In this document: positions 12,295 to 25,233 of the stretch, one piece after another | How the letters are laid out: every line of letters starts with the position of its first letter | Numbering within the stretch: position 1 is the first letter of the stretch | NCBI GenBank assembly: GCA_018398765.1 | Contig: JAHBMJ010003815.1 | Span: forward strand, 20,001-72,552 | DNA: 52,552 bases | Source of the DNA: Chromera velia | Taxonomy: Eukaryota; Sar; Chromeraceae | Reading direction: 5' to 3' | Position numbers and translations under genes: made by a program | Notes under the pieces: model-generated | The model's input: only the letters and a program-made list of their open reading frames with translations | The model's database searches: none | What the model was told of the DNA's origin: nothing

Positions 12295-12458
12295 CCCTTC
12301 CGCCAGATGTAGCCTCGATCGTCTGTCACACACACAACAAACAACACTACACAGTGGTTCAGTCTGGCAACGGAATGAAAGCCAAGAGTGCAAAGATTCT
12401 GTTCAATTCACTTTTGAGATCCTTTGGGCGTCTTCTTCTTCTAGCTACTACATACCCC

Positions 12459-12756
12459 CCCTCACGTTTTTATCTGGCGAGGGTCGCTCAGCCTGCCCAT
12501 GCCTGCCCGGCTGAGGCCTCGAGGTCTTTGCATATACATGCATACTTGATCGATGTGGTCCACCAATGTCCACCATGGTCCACCATGGTCCACCTCATTG
12601 CGAACTGGAGCCGGCGGGCGCGGGCCGCGGGTGGCATGCAGGCGGCAACCGGCCCGCCGCCCGCCGTCCGCCCGGCCCCGCCTGGACCATCCACCTCATT
12701 GCGAACCGCTCCACCATGCATGGCCCCCATGAAAGCGAAAATTCCCTCACGTTTTT
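12459..12756. mobile_element. GC-rich insertion flanked by 13-bp direct repeats
   Basis: CCCTCACGTTTTT occurs at 12459-12471 and again at 12744-12756. The DNA between is much more GC-rich than its surroundings. It contains repeated TCCACCATGG units (12560-12592) and two copies of CCACCTCATTGCGAAC (near 12590 and 12690) around a core of CG-rich sequence. A 13-bp duplication suggests target-primed insertion of a retroposed sequence, but no A-box/B-box or tail is clear. Confidence 0.45.
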
Positions 12757-14386
12757 GAAGGAGGTTGCAAAGTTAGGGGCAGGGAGAGTGAGAGGCGGAG
12801 AAGGAGATAAAGCGGTGTAAGTAAGACTTATGGACCGCTATTACAAGGTCCTTTCCTGCACACTGCAACGCTTTGTTGCAGTAAATGTCCTTTCTTCGAT
12901 TCACGGCAAGTAACAACAGGAGGAGCACCAAAGGTCCCTTCCAGCCCGAGTGCCTTTTCGAAAAGGAAGTGGCAGCGTTCTAGGGCAGCGTTTTTCAGGT
13001 CTTTGGACTCGGAGGGCGCAAAGTGAATCGCTTTTTCTCGGTATGCAGAGATCGATTGAGTGATTGAAGAGAAAAAAAAAATAGAAAGAAGAGTAAATTA
13101 GAGGGGAAAGAAACAAGCTTAATTAAGGGCTTTTAGGTAGAGAAAGAGGTTGAATAGAAAAGGGGTAGATGGGCCAGGTCCTTCCATGATAAAAGTTTTT
13201 CTGTCTTAACTATAGCCTTTACCAAGGGAGAAAGAGATGATCAAGGTTTCGCGCTACCTTTAATCTCCCCCTTTAGTTTTTCTATTATACCGTTGAAGCC
13301 ACAAATGATAAGCAGTACATTAAAAATGATCAATAAGCTTGCTGCTAGAATCAACTAACAAGAAAAAATGGAGCCTTCGGACAAACTAGGCTAGATCCGC
13401 CCCACGTATGTGGGGACACGACATGTATAACAAAACCCTCGATTATCAAAAATTCCCGCAGCCATCGCATATTCAATTTCTGTAGGAGCCCCTCAAGCCG
13501 CTTTATGAGGTTGTAGTAATATGTAGTAATTCCGAGTAATCCACTGGTATGCAGATCGAATTTCGCGTGAATATACACGATATGCATGTGTAAATTGCAA
13601 ATTTTGGCGTAGTACGTCGGAAATTAAAAAAAAATATCCAGCTGGGCCACCGGAGGTATTTGACACCACCGCAAATTGATAGGCTTAGACGGGCCTAACG
13701 TTTTGATGGGCTATAAATATTTGACGGACCAGAGATATTTGATGGGCCTTGCAGTCTTGATCGACTCTTTTTTTTTGGCAAATTTTTGCAGGTCTCAGTG
13801 CTAGTTAAAAGTTGATTATCAGATGTTATCGGAGTAAACATACATGTTAATGTATGTTAATGCATACAGCACGCAGAGTAAGATTCGTTAAGTATCTTTT
13901 CGCTTTCCGAGGCTGGAGGATACCGGAGAACGCTGGGACCATGTCGATATATATCAATCGCTTTCCGCACTATTACATGGGCTACGCAATGATGCGAATC
14001 ATTAGGTATCGTCGCCGTGGTGTATCAGGCCACTGTTGCCTGCCACTGTTGCGTAAGCGCATGAATATACGCAGGAGTATGACAGTGATTACAATCGGAC
14101 ACCTGGAAAAAGATTTTGATTGATGAGTCAATGATAACTTTAATATGATGAATAAGAAAAAAAGTTTTTCTAGTACGAACCTTAAAGAATCTTATGTATA
14201 AAATCATCTGATTTGGCGTTAGGGTGGGAGACAAAAACTAACCTCAAAACTATAATATACCCAAAAATATTTAAAAACAAAAAAAAGAACTTCTTGTGTA
14301 AAACTATTTGTAAATTAAAATTTTTTGAAATCATTTAAATATATAAAATACACTAAATTTTTAAAAACGTTTTTTGTAACCGATTT
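12757..14386. other. AT-rich gene-free stretch
   Basis: This lies between the kinase start and the stop of the channel gene. It shows diffuse internal repetition of TATTTGAtGGGCC-type units near 13670-13760 and long A/T runs near 14140-14370. No exon with acceptable splice sites was found. It may include the 3' untranslated region of the channel gene at its right end. Confidence 0.4.
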
Positions 14387-17300
14387 TCACTCCCATTCGT
14401 CCACTGCCTGGCCTCTCTTTAACCTTGCCTGTCTTGCCGCCTCTTTTTCTTCAATCCGTGCCTTCTGTTCACGTAGAAGACGCTCAGCTTCCTCCCTGGC
14501 GAGTCTGGAGCGCAGAAGAGCAACTCTCTGTGGGTGAGCTTCCGAGAGCCTCCACCTCACGCTGAGTTCTGCCAGGTTGGGGCCCTTGAGAAGATTCCTT
14601 TCGGCTTTGACATCAGGGTCCTCCTCTCTCCAGAAGTACAGAGGGTTGGCTGGGTTCAATACTGCCTCCGAGAAGAGAGGAGTGAAGATCTTCGCGTTCT
14701 TCGGCTTCTCGTCGATCTCTTGGGACTCCTTCCCGCGTAGTGTCGCCACAACGGCTGAACGAAACAGGAAAGAGGGCAGGGAGACACTTCAAAATACGAG
14801 TTTTGTTTTGCGGAAAATTGAGGAAGCACAAAATCGGATGATGGATGGAGAACGACTTTTTGAAGGAAGTTGAGTCAAAAGAATCAAAAGGCATGAATGA
14901 GATGGAGGAGGAGAGCCGACATGCAGGTAAATTGATCAATACCATGCAAACTCCATGAACTCGCTGCATGCATGAGACTGACAGTTCCAAAGAGGATGAT
15001 GAGGAAAGTTGTCCCGAAGTCGGAGTTCCTTCATGTGAGACACCAGGACTCCGACCTGCATGCAGGAATATATTCACACACACACGACATTCCATGCACG
15101 TTTTGTGTCGTTCAATGTTGAATCTCCTCTTAGACCCCCAGGACTGTATCCAACTCTACGTGCACCGCGTGGACTCTCTCGATTGAAAAACAGCAGACAG
15201 GACCCGGGTGACAGGGGGAGCATCGAGGACCCTTCCCCTTTCACTGCAGGGAAAGTGAAGCTGCATGACTGTGTCAACCGATTGCCAGAAGCTGGCCAAA
15301 GGAAGGGGTGTCAGCAAAGCAAAGAAATGGAATGGAATGCTGAGGCCGGATGGAAGAGCTGAGTTGACATGGTTGAAGCTGGAGGCATGTCAAAAGAACG
15401 CAAGATAGGTATCCCAGTCACCCGAGCCCCCTCAAACAAATCAACAATGCAACCAACGCACCTGTACTGCCGTCAGAACGAAATGGACAGCGTGGAGGAT
15501 GACGTACATCTCCTGCAAGTCAGGGAGGGGCAGGGAAGCAGAAAAAAAAGAAGAGGCTTGACGGAGATGATCCTTTTTTATTTTTAATACACGATGAAGA
15601 ACAGCAATTAGACACGCACGGACGTCTGTGCCTATATGTGTATGCATAAAGAAACAAACAAATAACACAGGAGGAGAGAAGGCAGGATGCAAAAAAAAGC
15701 AAAGAGACGGAGACAGAGAACTTATGCCCAATTCAATCAAACCATTCGAATGAGATACCCATCTGTCAAACGGTCCAAACAATATGAGAAACACACCGAC
15801 CGATATGGCCAGGAGTCGATTCATGTGCTCGATCACGTCCACATTTCGGTATTGTCCTGCAACCATCCATCCATTGATGCATCCATCCCTCCATCCATCT
15901 ACGAATCAAGTCATTTACATGAGTGCATGCATAAGCTGACACTTCTCAAAGTGTGACTTAGCTGTTGATTTCTTTGAAACTCTCCGAACAAAATTGGACC
16001 CCCCAAGAAAGAGCCGACAACCGATGACTGTGAAAAAGATAATCTGAGTGAACTTTTGATGCACCACGATTTTTGACTGACCGACGAGGAAACTGAAGAC
16101 CTCCACGAAGGAACCCAACCAAGAAGAAAATTCACCCAGTCTGCATAGATAGAAGCCACAGAACAGGGTAGAGCAGGAACAAGGGGAGGAAGTCAGAACA
16201 GGAAAGGTAACCTCCTTGAGTCGAGAACGGGCACGATAGGAAGGCAGAAAAGTTACCAGGGAGGAACAGAGCAGGAAAAGAGGAAAGTCGAAAGACGATT
16301 GAAGAATGGCTTTACAGAACTGCAAAACGGTCGAAGATAGACAAACACAGAGATACTCTGTATACAAGGCCCTGGACGTCTTTCCATTCTTTCTCTCATG
16401 CAAGCAGCCCTTCATTGCCCTTTCGTCATTACCACAAGTCGCCACACGCAGACGTCAGGCAGGTTCCTCTCCATTCAAAGACCTGCATGCCTCCCGGCGT
16501 ATGCTCAGCTGAGCATGAAACTGTGCACTGAAACGCGCAACCTTTCCTTAAGTCTTCGATGTTTGCGGTGTGTAAATGGTTCATCTCTGTGCAAAAAGCC
16601 CTCCACAAAGCACGTACCTCGTTCCGTGAGCTGCATGAAGGACGAACGTGTACCCCACCAGGAACGCCAACAGGATCACGAAGGATGAGAGGATGGACCC
16701 CAAAAGCTTCTTTGCGGTCACGCGGACATTCTTCAGATGGGGGAAGAACAGGAACAAGTACCTGCAGGGAGGGGGAGAGAGATTTTGGTTCACATTTTTG
16801 TTCTAGGGGTTGCATGAAAGCGAAAGTTTTCTTAAAGCAAATAGGAAAGACGGCAAGAACGCTTTTCTCTTGGAGGACTGCTGCAAAATACTTACGAGAA
16901 GCACGGCGAGCGCATTACGAGCACACACAGAGAGACACGCGCATCTGCACAAACCCGCCCGCGCTCGTACGGATACGTACACATAAATACAGAGAGAGAC
17001 CCTGCATGCCGACCTTGCAATAAAGGACATCGCCAGGACGTACACGGAGACCAAAAAAGCCGTCTCGAGCTGCAAGAGAGAAAAGAGAGAAAATGAAATG
17101 AAATTCGAGCGGGAACAAAAAGAGGCATGAGACACCAGAGTCTCTCGTTGAGACAAAACAGGAACAGCCTAACAGTTCCGATGCCCAAAGGGACATTGCA
17201 AGGGGACAAAATTGGGTGACACTTTCCTTCTCTTTTAATTTTTCACACCCAGCACTCGAGCGACCAAGCAACGCAGAAAGAACCCTCAGGCTTGTTTTTA

Positions 17301-20300
17301 TTTCTCTATCTATGCATTCCTTTTCTTTCTGCATTTTCTTTTACTCGACGCATTCCTTGGAAAATGTCCCTTTCCCACCAACCCCCTCCCTCTCGTTCTC
17401 CTTCTCTTTCTTGATTCCTCTACCCACCGATCGAAGGTCGTCCAGAGTCGTCAGGTCGCTGTAGTTCACGAATGCCCTCAACACGAAACCCTGCAGACAG
17501 ATACACACCAGCAAGTCAATCAAAACTTTTTGGACACCCACACATGGAAGCACTCAGTGGAATGCATCAGCAGGGAAGCAAGCGAGAACCCCGTGACAGA
17601 AACAGAAGATGAAGGAGATGAAGGCCGAAGCACCTGAGAGAAGCAAATCGTCATAAAGAACACACACATGCAGCCGAAGAATCACATCTCATTTGCGCAC
17701 TACGACTGGCTTCTTATCTTATGTTTCTATTTTTCAAATCTATGAAAATACATGTGCGCGTGCATGTCAAAAATATACATACGTGAGATAGACAACTTTT
17801 GGATATCTGTGTTCCACACATGACAGACACATTTGCGTTCCTCGCGTCCTCTCCTTTTCACACATCTCCCTTCGTTGCACTGTTTTGTTTTGCTTTTGCC
17901 TGACTGACCCTCACGATAGGCATATTGTGGGCGTTCCTCAGCATGCCGTGTGCCAGTATGAGGGGTGGCCAGACAATGTACAGCACACTCCAGATGGTGA
18001 ATTCGTCAAGACTGTTAGGGTTATCCTTGGGGGGAAACCAGAGACGGCGCATCTGATAGGAAGGAACAGTTGTGAGCAGACGGGAAGGGTGATGAGGAAT
18101 TCTGGACATTTATTTGTGTTCTTTTTGTGCCTCCACGGATGTGCATCTGTGCATGCGTTCGCATTCCCAATCATTCGATTGTCTGTCTGCATGCATATTT
18201 GCCTTCCTGTCTAGCTGTCTGACAACCCAACAGACTGAATGACTGACTGACTGAGTGAGTGACCGACCTCGAAGAGCAAAACAACGACTGAGAAGACCAC
18301 ACTGAGGGCCAGATAGACATTTGCTGTCGTGGAGGGTCCCCCCACGTCGTACACCCGGATCTCGGTTGAGGGCATCATCATGCCCCCCACATTCATCTCA
18401 AAGCGGAGTTTGGCCACTGTGATCACGTCCAGACTGCACAATTAAACAGACAAAGTGGGCGTATGCATGCGTACAGACTCACACATTTTGTGGTTTTTTC
18501 GTTTAATCTTCCGCGCTTCCTCTGTGCGCACACACGCACGTCACTGAAGAAAGTGTGTGCGATAGAGAGGGAGAGAAGAGGAAGGGAAACGGGGGGGGAA
18601 AATGTCCAGTGAGACGAAAAGGAAGGACAGGAGCGAGAGCAACACTACCGAGACCCACTCAAATAGAGCCTTAATTCAAAATGCACTTAAATTTGTGTGT
18701 GTCCTTTCGGCCGTCTAGTCTCCCTCTCAGCCTTTTTTCTTTCCGCTGTTGCCATCCATTTGTCGTTTTGTTGACCCTTTTCCCCCATTCCTCGACCCTC
18801 ACTGACGTTGCATGATACATGGGGAGAGTGACCATCACCAGTCTGGTGTTCTCTGTCAGCCAGGTGTTCCAGAGGTAGTCGACGATGGGGGCAACGCTCT
18901 GCCTGTAAACACTCAAGAAAGCAGTCGCGAAAAAGGAAAGCAAACGACTCGTATGGTTGCATGCATATGTGGGTAAACAGATCCAGTGAGACAGAAAGCT
19001 GGTCTTCTGGAGCGAGAAGGCAGATGCAGACAAAGTAGATGAAGAAGCCACACACAAATAATTCGGGAAATGGCAACAAAACACCAGTTACCCCCCATCT
19101 GACTACCTGACTACTTGACTGACTGGTTAAGGATCGAGATGAAGATCTGGTACCCCCTCTGGTACAGTGCCAGAACTCCCTGGACGTCCAGCTCCATGTC
19201 TGCAAGCAGGCACTCATGCGGAGAGGCAGGGATACGAGGTGATCATCAGTTTGAGAAGAATGCAGAGACGGGAAGGGACATTCTGATGCGTCAATCGATC
19301 ATATGGAAAAGAGGCACATGGAGAGAAAGGCAATTTGACTGGCAGAGATCGAGCAGCCCACCGTCCCAAGATATGAAGGAAAGGAGAAGAAAGCTGCCGT
19401 ATCGAAATAGAGTGAGTAAAGGACTCTGCACTATGCTTCCTTCTTTTTTCTCTCTCACTCCAGACGGTAGCAAACATGCGTTTCAGATTCTTTACTTGCT
19501 GATGACTCATTCCTTCACACTCTTGCTCGCTGACTAACTGACTGACTCACTGACTGACTGACTGACTGACTGACTGACTGACTGACGCACATCCAGTGGC
19601 TCTCGGGACTCCCAAGTTCTTCCTGAGGCCCTCGATGTACTCCCTTTGGTGGGCCTCGAAGTATCTGCATCCATCATCGAATGAAGTCGTTTGTGCAGCC
19701 ACGCTTAATTGGTGCATCCTTATGTGTGCAAATTCATCAATCTTGACAGCAGCTGCCTTCTTGGATTCATCACCCAAAAGTGGATAGGAGTCTACACCTT
19801 TTTCGCATCTGAAGGAGAGGTGCATTGAATGTTTGGAGGTTTGAAGAGCAAATTTCCCCTTACAGAAAACCCCCTCTCTGCTAACTCTGTGCCCGGACGA
19901 ACCGAGGTTTCTTGCATTTTGGTAAAGAGGCAAGCACTTCGGTACCAAGTCACAGATTCTGTTCTTCATTCATTCACTAAAAATGGATTTCAGAACTATT
20001 CACGCACATTCATTTACGCACGCACGCACTCACTCATAAGAAGGTTGACAGTCAGGAAAACCAGAGGCCCCGTGGGTGACCCTCTCGAATTCTTCCTTCA
20101 TTGCTGCAGGGAGGGAAGGAGAGAGGGAGGGAAGGAGGGAGGTGATCGGTCAGGTGTCCGTGCGCCCTCACACCGTCGTACCACATCGTGCAATTGAAGG
20201 AACGTTTCTTGGTTCTTGCCCATCCACCACAGCACAGAACCTCGCAGATGTTCTTTCATCTCTCTCTCTCTCACACACAAGCTTGTCGTCCAACAGCGAT

Positions 20301-23300
20301 TTCTGCCATGAATCTGACAACAGAACAGTATCATTTCTGGCATCTGGCCTCTGGCCTCATGGAAGCGCTGAGTGCAAAGGAACCCAAACAACAGAGACGA
20401 CATCTGCCTAATCTCATCCATCGTCTTCTCACTCAATTTCGCAGGGCGACAGACAAGCAAGGAAGCCCAAAGAGGGAAGAGCAGACCAACCTACTGACTT
20501 CTATAGAGTCCCGGACACGCGTTCAGATGCCCTTCTGAGACGCTGTCGATAACGCCGCTGTGGAGGAGCTCTGGGTGCACCAAGTTGGCTGAGTTAAGAA
20601 CGTCCCGGGGAAGTTCGACCTTGCTCTTCCTGCATGAAGGCACTCATGTGGTCGTTTTTCCTGTCTGACTATCCGTGTTTCTTTCTGTATGACTGACAAG
20701 TTGACGGACTGACTGCCTAACTGACAGACGGAAGGGCAGACAGATAGGCAGACGGACTGACTGACCACAGCATGACCGAAAAGAGAATGGCTTGGCCACC
20801 CGTATAATCCTCCGTCAAAAAACTTCTCAGCTGCAGGTACAGAAGAAATTCATGTTTGTGCAGTCCCGTGAGTGGAAGAGTATCGAGGACACGAACGAGA
20901 CGCAAAATGACGTTGACCGCGGACGGAAAACTTGATCGGCTGACAGCAGATGTACTGCAGGTTTACATATGCCAAAAGGGCGTCACGCAGGCAGGCGCAC
21001 AGAAGGACCGACGAATGGAGACACGGATGGACAGACAGTATGTCTGTTTATTTCTCAGCTCTTCCTGATTTCACGCAAATAGCAGACGAGAAAAGACAGA
21101 AAGACGAAAATGTTGGGGAATGGAGAAGTCCGACAGAGAGAAGGAATGGCTAGAAGGACGTACCAAATTGAACCAATAGAACGAGACCTCCTCGTTCGTG
21201 TACACCGACTGAAAGGTCACGTTGTACGAATCGTCAAAACAATTCCCGCTGTTCGTGTCACAGGTGAAGGCTGCACGGCAGGGAGGAAGGACGGGATTTC
21301 CTGTAAACATGAGAACAACTGCAAAACAGCACTTTCGACATGAAATGCAACTGAGAACTGGTCCATGAAAAGACTTTCTCAAACATGGAAAAGTCACAGA
21401 CACAGAAAGGGCTGCAGTATACAGCGAAGTCAGCTCACTCCCAGGAAACAAACAGATCTCCACGGACGGTATTACCGATTCCCTCATTCGTTTTGTGTCT
21501 TCGTCTGTTTCCGTCAGTGGGTACTTCCTTCAGCTTTGTTTCAACGACCTGGTGGTTTTCAGTATTCTGCGAGAGACTCTGGAGCAACCGCGTAAGAATT
21601 CGAGAAACACCTGTCTCTTTGTGTTCTGGATTTCTCCGTCTTGCAGTTTGGGTTAAATGGAAATGCTCTTCTTTTTCTTCTTTCTTCCCCTGTCCCAGAC
21701 TCCTCCTACTGACTTTCGGTCGGGTCGACAATGCGGGGTGTCTGTGTCATGATAGCTCTTCGCATCTCTTTCACTGCAAAGAGGGTCTGCAGTCAAGCAA
21801 GGAGGCAAGAGGGGAAAGACGAAACAAATGATTGAAATAAAGAAAACAACAGTTCCTCCCTAAAAGGCAAGCAGAGATGCAGGGAATAGACAGACTATAT
21901 GTTTCTTCTTCTCCCTTCTTTTCTTCATGAATAGACAGACAGACAGACAGACAGACAGGCAGACAGATAGACAGACAGACAGACAGACAGATAGACAGTC
22001 GTACGTATTTTCTCGGCAGACATGCAGGCAAGCAGGCAGGGAGACAGGCAACCAAAGAGGTAAAGGAGGAAAACAGAGAGGCAGAGAGACATACCTGCTC
22101 GGTGCTTGCCGTCTTCATTGCATGGAAGACAATGAAGCACGCAGCAGCACAGAGGAAGAACAGAACCTCGAACGTTCGGTTCATTGCGTCCTTCTGTTTC
22201 TTCGTCACCTTCTCACGGGCTTCCCTTCTGCAGTGAGAAAAAAGACATTCAATGAATTCACTCTTTCGCATAGAAAAAAAAAAGGAAAACGGAGGCAGGC
22301 ATTTCATTCTGCAGCCGGAGAATGCATCATGCTCCCTGCCATCTCCCGAACTCTCAGTGTGATCAAAGGATTCACCTGACTGCTTCAATCGCATTGTCAC
22401 CCCTGACAGAGAACACATGGGTAGTGACTTTCTAGACGCGAACCCAGCAGACATTCCAACTGACTGACTGAGTGAGTGAGTGAGTGACTGACTGACTGAC
22501 TGACTGACGCACGCATTCACTGACTCACTCGAAGTCCATGAGAGTCCGCAGTCGCTTCACCGGCCTCTCCTTCTCTGTGGTGTTTCTAGCCTTTGCGCAT
22601 TCCTCTCGGAACTCAATCAGGTCAGGCCGGGGCAGCAGGGGACTCTCTCCCATCTCCCAATCCTTCTCTTTCCCCTTCTCCACCTCCACGCCTCCAGCAG
22701 AATCAGAAAGCCCCACCCCCCCCTTGGCCCCCCCTGCCTCTCCAGGGACACCCGAGAGGGGCGCACTGAAGGCGATGTCCACAGCCGTGCGGCTCTTCAA
22801 AAGAGTGAACGTGTAGATGTGTCCAGCGATGATATAACTGCCAGCAAGCAAAGGAACACAATGGCAAACGGCAATGAAATGAGAATACAGAAAAAGCACC
22901 ACAATCGCTAAATCGCAGAAACTGTCGAAAGACCCGAACGACTGGACGCCACGTGAAAGGTCCGCAACCCCTCACCTGAACGAACAGATTGGAGGATCAA
23001 AAAGGGGAAAGAAAGTCAGTCAACGGGAAAACGTGGAAGAACATACTTTTTCGCTGTTGGAAGATTGAGCGAATGAGATAAACCATGCTGTAGTTCGAGA
23101 GAGAAAGAAAGAGGCCGACTGACTGACTGACGGACTCCGAGGATGACGGTCTGATAACCTCTTCGACCTTTTTCCTTCTTTGCACTATGCATCCCTCCCT
23201 GTCACACAGGTGCACTTGACGGTCCTCCAATCCGAAGTGTTGCGCCGCTACGTGGGCTACCTCCGCAATCGTATTACGGGGAGACACCAGAAGCTGCACG

Positions 23301-24094
23301 GAGCCGCACTTGGAATGCACATTGTACTGAGCTACCAGATGTCCTTTAGACTTGCGGGACGACTCGGCTGCTTCGGAATTGTCGTGTTCGTGCACGAATT
23401 CGGCCTCGGGGTCCGATGTGCGGGTCTCTCTTTCCAGTCGGTCAAGGGCCTTTCGGGCCCCCTCACTGTGTCGGGCTTCTTCGTGTGCGTTGTAGATCTC
23501 AATGGCAATGAAAATTTTATCCCCAGGGGCAGAAAAGCGGCCTTTTTGCTCCGACAAGCCGGAGACGATTTCCAAAGGATCGATATCTGGAGGGGGGGGG
23601 GACACCTCGGGCCAGATTTCTGTGAGATATTCGGCATAGGATTTATATGGATTCTTTTGCCCACCTTTTCTGAGAAAGAAGTCAACCACCCGTTCACACC
23701 CGGTCTGAAGACTTTTTTGTGTTGTCTCATCAAGAAGGTCATTTCGGTCTTCCTCATTCTTCAATCTCTTCTCCTCCTCCATCTCGGCTGTCTGTCTTGA
23801 AATCTTATCCACCTCTCTCTTTGCAACTTGCAACTTCGATGCAATGCGTGTCTGCTGCTGTGTGACACGAATCTCATCTCGTTGCAGCGCTGCCCGAATT
23901 TCCAACAACTCGTCGATTTCCGTTATGCCCGAGAGCATCTGGAATGTCCATTCCTTCTTCTCATGGTCAAGACCTTCCCTGTCCGAATCGTCCCCGTCAT
24001 CCCTGAAAGAGTCGCTCTCTTCCTCTGAGGCAGACTCACTGAACGACTCCTTCTGGTACTCCCCAGAATCTTCTCTCTCGTCTCCAAAAAACAT
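14387..24094 (-). CDS. PKD2-like: Polycystin-2 (TRPP)-like cation channel, 22 exons
   Basis: Membrane cation channel of the polycystin family. Minus-strand exons: 24094-~23136, 22837-22529, 22227-22095, 21786-21714, 21610-21476, 21270-21164, 20830-20766, 20629-20499, 20103-20034, 19808-19591, 19199-19124, 18902-18807, 18433-18268, 18052-17909, 17490-17428, 17069-17014, 16761-16618, 16140-16082, 15856-15801, 15512-15462, 15055-14983, 14754-14387. All phases agree and give about 1,180 residues. The start ATG (MFFGDERED) is the first in an open exon. Order: acidic N-terminus, coiled coil, ubiquitin-like fold, S1 (TFEVLFFLCAAACFIVFHAM), extracellular polycystin domain ending in NTWLTENTRL..RFEMNVGGMMMPSTEI, S2 (NVYLALSVVFSVVVLLFE), S3, S4, S5 (LLGSILSSFVILLAFLVGY), pore (GEFSSWLGSFVEVFSFLVGQ), S6 (exons 20-21), and a Glu/Arg-rich coiled coil ending in VDEWE. 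The only uncertain splice is the exon 1 donor (23136 or 23148). Family recognition is from pattern memory; PKD1-type identity is unlikely because there is no GPS/PLAT region. Confidence 0.9.
19538..19590 (-). repeat. (GTCA)n array at a splice donor
   Basis: Intron 10 of the channel gene begins GTGCGTCAGTCAGTCAG and continues as about a dozen GTCA units on the coding strand. Shorter arrays of the same unit begin introns 1, 2, 7, 11 and 13 of this gene. Confidence 0.85.
21935..21996 (-). repeat. (TGTC)n microsatellite inside intron 3 of the channel gene
   Basis: On the plus strand this reads as AGAC repeats with a few ATAG interruptions. On the coding strand it is pyrimidine-rich TGTC. A TGCC-rich stretch follows on the 5' side (22021-22060). 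Confidence 0.85.
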
Positions 24095-24570
24095 GATCGA
24101 TTCGTGTTGCACAAGTCTGTATCAGAGAACTCAGCGCATTGGAAGTGACGATACCGAGAGGTGGTTGTACAGTGCGACTCACTCAGTAAGTTGACAGTCT
24201 GCAAAGGTTAAGTTTGACGGAAAAGAAGTTGGAAGAGACAATTTCTGTCAGGAAAGACAAGCCCAGTGCACCCGGACTTCTGCACAAAGCTACTGGAACG
24301 GATGTTCAATTCTGTCTGTATTCGATGTTTCGGTCTGACATGCCGGTAGGGACACGTTGTGAGGCATTCACTGGGCAGATAGACACAGGTTCAGTGAGAC
24401 GAAGGCCGTCTACCTGCTGTGTCTACCCTGTGTGTATGCACATATGGACATACATCTATATATATGTCTGCGTACGTATGATTCAAATGATATATAATTA
24501 AACCATTTGTTAATTTAATAATTATAATATTGTTATACATGCATGAACAACGTTTCATACATGCATGTCA

Positions 24571-24604
<34 letters not shown>

Positions 24605-25233
24605 TGTTGTTCGGAGGATCGAAACATTGATTGCACTTAGCTCGGAGGGCAGTTTCAAACTCGCGCTCACCGATATAGAAGAGGCCCTAGTCGAGAACTT
24701 GCTGCATCCCGTGCAGGCGGCTGCGCCAGCTATATAGCTGCATGCCGGCGCCTGTAGGTCCTTCACGTCTTCATGATCAAGGCACTCACCTTTTAAGCTC
24801 AGGGTGTCACCTGACAGTGTATAAATGTATCGGATGAAAGCATGCAGGCGCGGATCAAAGTTCAAAATTGTGTCCATCTTTCCCGCCCACGCAGCTTGAA
24901 AAATTAACCATGCACACAACGTATATACGTACGTCAACACCTGACCTCCCCTCTTCGATTCGTCGATCCATTGAGTGTGTATTTTCGCGTGTCAGCTCTC
25001 CTTCAGAGATGAACATCGCATTTTCTTTCCCACGCCACGCACATACCGAACAGTCAGGCATCTGTCGTGGCACGTACACACAGAAAGCAGCAGTCGCATG
25101 CATTAAGTGCAACCAGGTATACAGGTTCTGTACGATCGACTTCTAGAGAATTGAGTTGCTGATCAAAGCAGCACCTTGAAGCACAGAGAAGTCCAGGGAG
25201 GCCCAGAAGAGCCAGCTCAGAGACTTCAGCAGA
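24095..25233. promoter_or_regulatory. Divergent intergenic region between channel gene and plus-strand gene
   Basis: The two genes read away from each other, so both promoters should lie in these 1.1 kb. It contains (TA)n at 24574-24601 and AT-rich DNA at 24480-24600. No recognised promoter element can be assigned. A short 5' untranslated exon of either gene could be hidden here. Confidence 0.35.

Noticed and set aside
21771-22520. 249-codon minus-strand ORF
   Set aside because: Reads straight through introns 2 and 3 of the channel gene, including the TGTC and GTCA arrays; only parts are exons, in the phases given.
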